54,350 bases of DNA from Actinomycetes bacterium (GTDB taxonomy: Bacteria > Actinomycetota > CALGFH01): the NCBI GenBank assembly GCA_036000965.1, contig DASYUT010000106.1, forward strand, positions 1 through 54,350, given 5' to 3'. Every line of letters starts with the position of its first letter. The first letter of the stretch is position 1. The notes under the pieces are model-generated. The model had not been told where the DNA came from, did no database searches, and saw only the letters and a program-made list of their open reading frames with translations. Of the stretch, positions 8,263 to 16,347 are shown one piece after another. The position numbers and the translations under genes are program-made.

Positions 8263-9236
8263 ACGGGCATGTGTTCGTCACCGGCGTGGCCGGGTTCGTC
8301 GGCTCGCACCTGGCCGAGGCCCTGCTCGCCGAAGGCCATGAGGTCGTCGGGGTCGACGCGCTGACCCCCTACTACGCGCCAGCGGAGAAGCAGGCGAACC
8401 TGGCCGGGCTGCTCGGCCGGCCCGGGTTCCGCTTCATCGAGGGCGACCTCGCCTCCGTCGACCTGGACGGCTGGCTGGAAGGGGCCAGCGCCGTGTTCCA
8501 CCAGGCCGCCCAGCCGGGCGTGCGCGCCTCCTGGGGGGCCGACTTCGCCATCTACGTCCACCACAACGTGCTCGCCACCCAGCAGCTCCTCGAGGCGTGC
8601 GTGCGCGTCGGGGTGCCGAGGCTGGTGGCCGCGTCCTCCTCGAGCGTGTACGGGGACGCGCCGACCTACCCGACCACCGAGGAGTCCACCACCCGGCCGG
8701 TCTCCCCCTACGGGGTCACCAAGCTCGCCAGCGAGCATCTCTGCCTGGCCTACGCGAACCCGGCGGTGTCGTCGATGACCGTGGCCACGCTGCGCTACTT
8801 CACCGTCTACGGCCCTCGGCAGCGCCCCGACATGGGCTTCCGGCGCTTCTTCGAGGCCGCCTACAACGGCCGGCCCATCACCGTCTACGGCGACGGCGAG
8901 CAGACCCGCGACTTCACGTTCGTCTCCGACGTGGTCCGGGCCAACCTGCTGGCGATGTGCGCGCCCATCCACGCCGAGGCGGTCAACGTCGGCGGCGGGC
9001 GCCGGGTGAGCGTCAACGAGGTGCTCGAGCTGGTCGGCCAGGCCGCCGGGCGCCGGATCGAGGTCGTCCGGGAGCCCAGCCGGCCAGGCGACGCCAGGCA
9101 CACCGGCGCGGACGGCACCCGGGCCGAGGCCCTGCTCGGCTACCGACCCGAGGTCGACCTCGAGGAGGGGCTGGCCGCCCAGGCCGCCTGGGTCGCTGGC
9201 CGGCACCGGCTCGGCGCCCGCCGGGGCGCGCCATGA
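8259..9236 (+). CDS. NAD-dependent UDP-sugar epimerase (SDR family, UDP-glucuronate 4-epimerase-like)
   Basis: 325 residues. The extended-SDR signature is complete: Gly-rich NAD loop TGVAGFVGSH (8-17), SSSVYG (127-132) supplying the catalytic Ser, and Y151/K155 in SPYGVTK. HQAAQPGVRASW resembles the substrate-binding segment of UDP-glucuronate 4-epimerases, and RYFTVYGPRQRPDMG with YGDGEQTRDFTFVSD is typical of UDP-hexose epimerases. It probably makes a nucleotide sugar for the surface polymer. The start overlaps the sulfatase stub. Exact sugar specificity cannot be read from sequence. Confidence 0.88.
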   Translation: MNGHVFVTGVAGFVGSHLAEALLAEGHEVVGVDALTPYYAPAEKQANLAGLLGRPGFRFIEGDLASVDLDGWLEGASAVFHQAAQPGVRASWGADFAIYVHHNVLATQQLLEACVRVGVPRLVAASSSSVYGDAPTYPTTEESTTRPVSPYGVTKLASEHLCLAYANPAVSSMTVATLRYFTVYGPRQRPDMGFRRFFEAAYNGRPITVYGDGEQTRDFTFVSDVVRANLLAMCAPIHAEAVNVGGGRRVSVNEVLELVGQAAGRRIEVVREPSRPGDARHTGADGTRAEALLGYRPEVDLEEGLAAQAAWVAGRHRLGARRGAP

Positions 9237-9262
9237 CCGCTGGGAGGACGGTGCCCGGGTGA
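9233..9262 (+). other. Nine-codon micro-frame bridging epimerase and ligase genes
   Basis: ATG 9233 overlaps the epimerase stop as ATGA, and the frame (MTAGRTVPG) ends in a TGA that overlaps the GTG start of the next gene as GTGA. It may only pass ribosomes from one gene to the next. Chance occurrence is quite possible because such overlaps are frequent at high GC. Confidence 0.25.
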
Positions 9263-10575
9263 GCCTGTTCCTGCTCGGCGGGGCGATCTTCTTCCTGCCC
9301 CTGCTGCTGCCCAGCGGCCCCGGCAACAGTGCCCTGGTCGACCTGTTCGCCGTGAGCTACGTCGTGGCGGCCCTGTTCGGGCTGCTTCGCAGCGGCCGGC
9401 CGCTGCGCTGGCCGGCCGGGGCCGCCTTCGGGCTGATCCTGACGGCGAGCCTGATCGCGCTGGTCGCCAGCGCCGACCCGTCCAAAGGGCTGCTGAACCT
9501 GGTCATCGACCTGTACCTGTTCGCCCTGTTCCTGGCCATCTGCAACGACCTCTCCGGCCGGGAGCGGGCCCTGCACACGATCCTCAAGGTCTGGGCGGTC
9601 GCCGCGCTGGCCTGGGGCACCCTGCTGATCCTGACCTTCCTGCAGGCGCTGCCCCCCGCACTGGCCAAGGCACTGCTCGGGCAGACGTTCGACGACCGGC
9701 TCGCCACCACCACCGGCAACCCGAACCTGGCCGCGAGCTTCATGCTGGTGTCGTACTTCGTGGCGCTCAGCTCCCCCTGGCCCCGCTGGCGCGTGGCCCG
9801 CTTCCTGGTGCTCGGCTGGATCCTGTTCGGCATGTACGTGACCGGCTCCAACGGCGCCCTCACCGGCGTCCTGGCCGGGTGGGGGTTCCTCGCCCTCGGG
9901 CCCTACCTGCGCGCGGCCCGGACCCGGGAGCAGCTCATGGCGTTCGTGGGCAGCCTCCTGCTGCTCGCGACCATCGCCCTGGGCGTGACCGTCGCGGTGG
10001 TCGGGGTGCCCCGCTTCGGCCTGGCCGAGGTGAGCACGTTCGCCGCCCGAGAGCGGGACGGCGCGTTCGCCGACAACCTCGGCCGCCTGGACCGGGGCAC
10101 CCAGGTGCGGCTGCAGCTGTGGGACTCCGGCTTCCGGGGCTCCGGCTCGCGCCTGGCCATCGGACTCGGGCCCGGCGAGGCGATCGACGTGGTGGTCAAC
10201 GCCAAAGGCCGCAACCAGAGCCTGCACAACGACTTCATCGCCTACCTGATCGAGCGGGGCGTGCTCGGCTTCGTCGGCATCCTCGTGCTGTACGTGGTGC
10301 TGCTGCGATGGGCCGGCGGGTTGCTGGTGGCCGGCGGGCGCGGCCCGGACGCCATGCGCGGGCTGGGCGCCGGCGTCGCCGCGAACCTGCTCATGAGCAT
10401 GAGCCACGAGACGATGCACTTCCGCCATGTCTGGGTGCTGTTCGCGCTCTGCTGGGTGGCGGTGACCGTGGCCGCGGGCCGCCAGCGCGCCCCGGCCGCA
10501 GCAGCCCCCGTGCCCCCGCCAGCCCACCGCCCCGGGCGCGACCCGGCCGCCCCGCGCCCGCTCACCCACGCCTGA
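9259..10575 (+). CDS. O-antigen ligase / polymerase-like membrane protein (Wzy_C superfamily)
   Basis: 438 residues from GTG 9259, preceded by GGGAGGA. It is almost entirely hydrophobic, with about ten to twelve membrane segments and one long loop at about 265-320 containing GSRLAIGLGPGEAIDVVV and NQSLHNDFIAYLIERGVLGF. The latter is the H-N-x-F/Y-x-x-x-L-x-E-x-G-x-x-G signature of the O-antigen ligase/WaaL-Wzy family. The last 45 residues are a Pro/Ala/Arg-rich cytosolic tail. It is likely to polymerise or transfer the lipid-linked glycan outside the membrane. It closes the overlapping gene block that starts at sat. Confidence 0.88.
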   Translation: MSLFLLGGAIFFLPLLLPSGPGNSALVDLFAVSYVVAALFGLLRSGRPLRWPAGAAFGLILTASLIALVASADPSKGLLNLVIDLYLFALFLAICNDLSGRERALHTILKVWAVAALAWGTLLILTFLQALPPALAKALLGQTFDDRLATTTGNPNLAASFMLVSYFVALSSPWPRWRVARFLVLGWILFGMYVTGSNGALTGVLAGWGFLALGPYLRAARTREQLMAFVGSLLLLATIALGVTVAVVGVPRFGLAEVSTFAARERDGAFADNLGRLDRGTQVRLQLWDSGFRGSGSRLAIGLGPGEAIDVVVNAKGRNQSLHNDFIAYLIERGVLGFVGILVLYVVLLRWAGGLLVAGGRGPDAMRGLGAGVAANLLMSMSHETMHFRHVWVLFALCWVAVTVAAGRQRAPAAAAPVPPPAHRPGRDPAAPRPLTHA

Positions 10576-10924
10576 GCGTCGTCGCGCCACGCTGCTGGAC
10601 CGTTACGACCAGGTCGTGTCGAGGCCCGCGCCCGCTCACCCTCGCCTGCGCTTCCGGCCGGCAGTCGCGACGAGAACGACGTAGCCCACCTACGGTTGCC
10701 CGTCCCGAGGCATGGGAACGAGACATGGCCGTTATATGGCCGTGACCTTTCGTTGCTGGTGAGCGGCTTGCTCTGCCGGCCGGAAGCGCAGGCGAGGATC
10801 ATCCCGATGCCGTAGAGACTTTCACGCTGCTGGCTCATCCGGAGGCGGCGCGAACGCGCGAGCGTATGCCTATCGAGCAAGCACGCTACCGGTCCAGCGG
10901 TCCACGACCCCGTTCTCGTGCCCG
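10576..10924. other. Intergenic region, 349 bases, with a long inverted repeat
   Basis: No gene is recognisable. It contains the inverted repeat at 10640-10797, a partial direct repeat of the preceding gene end (around 10552-10574 and 10625-10648, about 22 bases with one mismatch) and short direct repeats of ATGGCCGT near 10723-10741. The promoter of the CapD-like gene should lie in the less GC-rich stretch around 10690-10870. Confidence 0.55.
10640..10797. repeat. 25-bp perfect inverted repeat enclosing 108 bases (MITE-like)
   Basis: Bases 10640-10664 are the exact reverse complement of 10773-10797. The 108-base interior has no coding frame and is less GC-rich. The size (158 bases) and terminal inverted repeats resemble a miniature inverted-repeat element, but no flanking target duplication is obvious. 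A long-range hairpin in the mRNA leader is the alternative. Confidence 0.5.
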
Positions 10925-12481
<1,557 letters not shown>

Positions 12482-12495
12482 CGCGTGGAGGTACC

Positions 12496-13254
12496 GTGCT
12501 GCACCAGGTCAGCTACAGCAAGATCGACCAGGCCACAGCGTCGGTCGACGAGGCCACAGCGCCGGTCGACGAGGGCCTGACGGCCGCGCCGTCCGGCGTC
12601 GCACCCGGCCCGGCCCGCCGAGCGCTCGACGTGCTCGCGGCCACGGTCGGGCTCCTGCTCCTCAGCCCGGTGCTCGTGCTGCTCGCCTTGGCGGTGAAGC
12701 TGTCGAGCCCCGGTCCCGCGCTGTTCCGGCAGACCAGGATCGGCCAGGGCTTCTCGCGGTTCACGATCTTCAAGTTCCGGACCATGCGGACCGGCAGCGG
12801 CGGCCCGGAGTTCACCCCGGCCGGCGACGCCCGCATCACCCGCGTCGGACAGCTCCTGCGCCACTCCGGCCTGGACGAGCTGCCACAGCTGCTCAACGTG
12901 CTGCGGGGCGAGATGACCCTGGTCGGGCCCAGGCCCGAGACCCCGTCGCTGGCCCGGCGCTACCCCGACGACTGCCACCAGGTGTTCGCCCACCGGCCCG
13001 GCCTCACCGGCCCGGCCCAGGTCCGCCTGCGCGACAAGGAGGTCCTGTCCGCCGAGGGCAGCGACCTCGAGCAGTACTACCTCGGCGAGCTGGTGCGCAA
13101 GCGGGCCGCGCTCGACCTGGCGTACCTGGCCCACCCGACCCTCGGCCGCACCGTGGCCATCATGGCCGAGACCTTCGCCTACATCGTGAGCCCGCTCACC
13201 GAGCGGGTCGCGGGCCTGCTGCGCCTCGACCGCCGCCAGCCCGCCCGACCGTAG
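12496..13254 (+). CDS. Initiating sugar-phosphate transferase (undecaprenyl-phosphate, WcaJ/WbaP C-domain type)
   Basis: 252 residues from GTG 12496 with GTGGAGGT upstream. After about 40 variable residues, including a short duplicated VDEATA/PVDEG segment, comes one membrane helix (about 42-66) and the catalytic bacterial sugar transferase domain: FRQTRIGQGFSRFTIFKFRTMR, LDELPQLLNVLRGEMTLVGPRPE and FAHRPGLTGPAQV. It puts the first sugar-1-phosphate on undecaprenyl phosphate at the inner face of the membrane. It is a one-domain member lacking the N-terminal multi-helix part of WbaP. It is the only glycosyl-type transferase of ordinary kind seen in the locus. Confidence 0.93.
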   Translation: MLHQVSYSKIDQATASVDEATAPVDEGLTAAPSGVAPGPARRALDVLAATVGLLLLSPVLVLLALAVKLSSPGPALFRQTRIGQGFSRFTIFKFRTMRTGSGGPEFTPAGDARITRVGQLLRHSGLDELPQLLNVLRGEMTLVGPRPETPSLARRYPDDCHQVFAHRPGLTGPAQVRLRDKEVLSAEGSDLEQYYLGELVRKRAALDLAYLAHPTLGRTVAIMAETFAYIVSPLTERVAGLLRLDRRQPARP

Positions 13255-13258
13255 CGCC

Positions 13259-13294
13259 GCCGCCCGCACCGTAGCGCGCTACGGTGCGGGCGGC
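13259..13294 (+). terminator. Perfect 36-base palindrome after the sugar transferase gene
   Basis: Bases 13259-13276 are exactly reverse-complementary to 13277-13294, four bases after the stop. As RNA it folds into a long GC-rich hairpin and probably ends the transcript. The centre GTAGCGCGCTAC contains GTAGCG, a hexamer that recurs at 13251, 13315 and, inverted, near 13323 and 13474, so a protein-binding role is also possible. Confidence 0.6.
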
Positions 13295-13349
13295 ACGTAC
13301 CCCCCAGACCTGCCGTAGCGGGGCTACGCGGAATGGCGCTAGGAGGAGT

Positions 13350-13407
13350 ACGTCGCCCCCTGCGCGGCGGGCGGGAGACCGCCCGCCCGCCGCGCAGGGG
13401 GCGACGT
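13350..13407. terminator. 25-bp perfect hairpin with 8-base loop
   Basis: Bases 13350-13374 pair exactly with 13383-13407 around GAGACCGC. It is the second strong hairpin in 150 bases. A third, shorter one, CGTAGC-GGG-GCTACG, lies at 13314-13328. It may act as a terminator or attenuator before the secreted beta-helix gene. Confidence 0.55.
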
Positions 13408-13557
13408 CGGTGGTCATGCTGGCGAGTCCGGCCAGGGCGGGCGGCCCGCTATCGAATGGCCTGCGTACTGCCGCTACGCCGGGTGCATGCGGTGAGCCGG
13501 CGAGCGGGCGCGGTAGGTTCCCCCAAGCCTGCCGTTCGTCTCGCCGCCGGAGGTGCC

Positions 13558-14766
13558 GTGTCACCCCGCAGCCTCGTCCCCGTCCGGGTCACCCGGCGCA
13601 CCGGGATCGCCGCGCTCGCCCTCGCCCTGGTCGCCTCCGTGCTGGCCGGGGTGGCCGTCTCCCGGGCCCGTAGCGGGTCGCCGCCCCGCCCGGCCACCGC
13701 CGGCGCATCGGCGACCACCAGCGCCGCCACCGCGGGCACCTTCCCGGACACGAGCGCGACGGCCGCCTCGACCACGGCCGCGCCGACCACCACGCGGGCC
13801 ACCACGACGACCAAGGCGCCCCGGGCCGTCGCGGCCACGCCCCCGGGCACGGCACGCCCGACCGCGGTCGCCTCTCACTGCCCGGCCAGGGACGTCAGCC
13901 GGCACCGGGGGGTGGTGACCGAGCGGGTCAGCGAGTCCCACCCGCCTGACGGCCGCACCTTCGACCTGCGCGGGATGACCAGCACCGCCTACGGCAACAC
14001 GACGGAGCACGCGCTCACCTTCGGGATCACCGGCGGCGACGTGACCGCGGGCGGGCTGTGCATCCTCGGTGGCGACATCCGGTCCAGCGTGAGCCTGGCG
14101 CGGACCTGGGACGACCTGAACGACAACATGAACGGCGGTGCGCTCTCCTTCGGCACCAGGTCAGGCGTTGGCGTAGTGGACGGCCTGCGGGCCGACAACG
14201 TCTTCGACGGGATCTCGGCCAAGGGCGACCCGCCCGCCCAGCTGGTCGTCCGCAACATCTGGTTCACCAACATCCGCGACGACTGCATCGAAAACGACAC
14301 CCACCCGAAGAGCCTGACCGTGCGGGACTCCCTGCTCGACGGGTGCTTCGTGGGCATCTCCGAGCGGCCCGGCTCCGACGACAGCTGGAACCGGCCGACC
14401 GGGACGACCACCCTCGACCACGTGCTGCTCCGCCTGCAGCCGATGTCCTACGGCACCGGCTGCCGGTACGAGCAGGCGTGCACCGACGGGCGCGGCCACC
14501 ACGTGTTCTTCAAGTGGAGCGAGACCGCCACGCCGAACGTAGTGATCCGCGACTCGGTGCTGCGCATGGACCGGTACTCGATCAACGGCCCGACCCCGAT
14601 GCGGTTCCCGCCCGGCACCAGGGCGGAGCGGTCGGTCCTGGTCTGGCTCGGTCCCGGTGCCTACCCGCACCCCGTGCCCAGCGGCATGGCCGTGACCCGC
14701 GACGTGCGGGTGTGGGAGCGGGCCAAGGCCGACTGGCTCTGCCGCCACCGCCAGGGCCCCTGCTGA
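13558..14766 (+). CDS. Secreted or membrane-anchored right-handed beta-helix protein
   Basis: 402 residues if started at GTG 13558, which has GGAGG seven bases upstream; the frame continues upstream but without support. A hydrophobic segment at about 13-34 acts as signal or anchor. A Thr/Ala/Pro-rich stalk (about 40-105) follows. The rest is a beta-helix-like domain with repeated short turns: GGDVTAGGLCILGGDI, VDGLRADNVFDGISAKGD, VVRNIWFTNIRDDCIEND, TVRDSLLDGCFVGISERPG. DDC and following acidic turns resemble polysaccharide-lyase or polygalacturonase-like folds, but no catalytic set is certain. It probably binds or cuts the polymer made by the locus outside the cell. Confidence 0.75.
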   Translation: MSPRSLVPVRVTRRTGIAALALALVASVLAGVAVSRARSGSPPRPATAGASATTSAATAGTFPDTSATAASTTAAPTTTRATTTTKAPRAVAATPPGTARPTAVASHCPARDVSRHRGVVTERVSESHPPDGRTFDLRGMTSTAYGNTTEHALTFGITGGDVTAGGLCILGGDIRSSVSLARTWDDLNDNMNGGALSFGTRSGVGVVDGLRADNVFDGISAKGDPPAQLVVRNIWFTNIRDDCIENDTHPKSLTVRDSLLDGCFVGISERPGSDDSWNRPTGTTTLDHVLLRLQPMSYGTGCRYEQACTDGRGHHVFFKWSETATPNVVIRDSVLRMDRYSINGPTPMRFPPGTRAERSVLVWLGPGAYPHPVPSGMAVTRDVRVWERAKADWLCRHRQGPC

Positions 14767-14770
14767 CCCG

Positions 14771-14801
14771 CGCCCGCGACGGCTCGGCTGGTTCGCGGGC
14801 G
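14771..14801 (+). terminator. 9-bp hairpin after the beta-helix gene
   Basis: CGCCCGCGA at 14771-14779 pairs with TCGCGGGCG at 14793-14801 around a 13-base loop, five bases after the stop. It is a plausible terminator, weaker than the others in the window. Confidence 0.45.
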
Positions 14802-14813
14802 GTGTCGTCTTCG

Positions 14814-14895
14814 GCGAGCCCGCCTCGATGCCGATCTCGACGTCGTCGGCGTGCGCCCCGACGACCAGGACCCGGTCGGTCCCCGGATCATGCAT
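14814..14895 (-). pseudogene. N-terminal stub of a PIG-L/LmbE-type deacetylase gene
   Basis: From ATG 14895 on the minus strand the frame begins MHDPGTDRVLVVGAHADDVEIG, which is the first beta-strand and metal-binding A-H-x-D-D motif of LmbE/PIG-L GlcNAc-type deacetylases. Similarity stops after about 27 residues (near base 14814), where the sequence becomes antisense to the end of the beta-helix gene. It therefore looks like a truncated remnant. Family enzymes remove N-acetyl groups from sugars, which fits a former place in a polysaccharide locus. Confidence 0.55.
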
Positions 14896-15621
14896 GTGCC
14901 CGGCCTCCCGGTTTCCGCCGTCTCAGTACCCCCGAGGCACCCGCGCGGCTCCAACCCGCCGACTGCGTAGTGGCGCTCACCTGCTTGTGGGACCAGGTGG
15001 GCAGGTCCGGACGATACGTGCAGCCGGAATGCCGCCAGCCGGGGCAGCGCTTCGGGGACGCAAATCGCGGGGCCGGTGCGGCGCCCCTGGCGGGCCGTTC
15101 TGCGTGTGGAAAGGTGCACGAACAAAGCCGCACGCGAAGGTGACCTCCGGCACCGGTCCGGAGCGGCCGGAGGGGGGCCAGTCGTCTCGAAGCAGCACCG
15201 CGCAACGAACATGCGGGGTCACGGAGGCGGCGGGGCTCGGAACGCCGGATGTAGCTATGCAGTACTCATGATTGGCGTGATGCGATGCGCCACCGTAGGT
15301 TGCCGGCAGCTGAGACGAAAGGTGTGGGCGTTTCGGGGGGCAGGGACCGCCCATTCGCCTCGGGGGAGTCACGCCAGTGCCAGCACCCTGTCCACGGCAT
15401 GACGTCGCCTGGCTGCGGCATGCGCCGTGCCCGGGGCGACCGGCCCGGCAGCCGGCGTCGCCCTCCTCCGCCACCGCGAGCGTCCAGAACGACCCGTGGC
15501 TGGTCCGCTCGCGGGACGGCGTCGGGCCGGCGGCGAGGCGCCGCAGGTGTGCAGCCTGCCGGTGCGGGCCAGGAACGACGACGGTGGCGCGTGCGCACCA
15601 CCCAGACCACAGGGGGGCAGG
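14896..15621. other. Intergenic region, about 725 bases, no recognisable gene
   Basis: Open frames exist on both strands but none has a sensible product or consistent codon bias, and the composition is less GC3-biased than the genes. It presumably carries the promoter of the response regulator at 15622. A somewhat AT-richer patch lies at 15245-15300. It may be the site of the deletion that left the deacetylase stub. Confidence 0.5.
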
Positions 15622-16308
15622 ATGAGCACCGCGGCGATCAGGGTCGCCCTGGCAGACGACCACGAGGTCTTCGTCGAGGGACTGCGCATGGTCCTGTCGG
15701 TCGAGGACGACCTCGAGGTCGTGGCGACCGCGCCCGACGGGGGGTCCGCGCTGCGGATGCTCGACGAGCACAAGCCGGACGTCCTGGTGCTGGACGTCCA
15801 CATGCCGTCCACTGACATCGAGGAGGTCGTCGCGGCGGCCCGGCGCTCGGCGCCGGCGACCCGGCTGCTCATGCTCTCGGCCGACACCCGGCCGAAGCTC
15901 GTGTCCAACCTGCTGAAGGCGGGCGCGCACGGGTTCGCCACCAAGGACGCGTCATCGCGGCAGCTCGCCGGGATCATCCGCCAGCTCGCCGAGGGGCAGG
16001 ACGGCCCGGTCAGCTACCTGGCCTCGACCGAGCCGGGCGACGAGGCCGACCGGGAGGTCCGACTGCTCGTCAACAGCCTGAGCCCGCGCGAGCAGCAGAT
16101 TCTCGCGCTGCTCACCGCCGGCTGGTCGAACCGGCGCATCGCCCAGGAGTGCTACCTCTCGGTCAACACCGTCCGCACCCACGTGCAGAACGTGCTCGTG
16201 AAGCTCGGGGTGCACTCCAAGCTCGAGGCGGCCGCCTTCGCGGTCCACCACGGGGTGGTGCCGCCCGGAGGCGCCGCCAGCACCGGGGTCACCGGGGTGC
16301 AGTCCTGA
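15622..16308 (+). CDS. LuxR/NarL-family response regulator (canonical receiver)
   Basis: 228 residues from ATG 15622; GGGGGGCAGG precedes it. The receiver domain (about 5-125) has the complete set: acidic pair in LADDHEVF, phosphoacceptor Asp in VLVLDVHMP, Thr/Ser in MLSADT and Lys in FATKDA. The LuxR helix-turn-helix (about 155-215: SPREQQILALLTAGWSNRRIAQ, VNTVRTHVQNVLVKL) shares HSKLEAAAFA with the regulator at 2292. The two therefore probably recognise similar sites and bracket the polysaccharide locus. No partner kinase is adjacent; it is convergent with the large fusion gene. Confidence 0.93.
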   Translation: MSTAAIRVALADDHEVFVEGLRMVLSVEDDLEVVATAPDGGSALRMLDEHKPDVLVLDVHMPSTDIEEVVAAARRSAPATRLLMLSADTRPKLVSNLLKAGAHGFATKDASSRQLAGIIRQLAEGQDGPVSYLASTEPGDEADREVRLLVNSLSPREQQILALLTAGWSNRRIAQECYLSVNTVRTHVQNVLVKLGVHSKLEAAAFAVHHGVVPPGGAASTGVTGVQS

Positions 16309-16347
16309 CCGGCGGTCCTTCCCCAGTCCCGGCCCGGTCGGGGCCGC

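Noticed and set aside
13333-13557. An upstream start for the secreted beta-helix protein
   Set aside because: The extension is Arg-rich, includes the hairpin region and would bury the signal segment; GTG 13558 has a good ribosome-binding site.
14896-15621. A real gene in the large gap before the second response regulator
   Set aside because: Frames on both strands lack family motifs, consistent codon bias and ribosome-binding sites.
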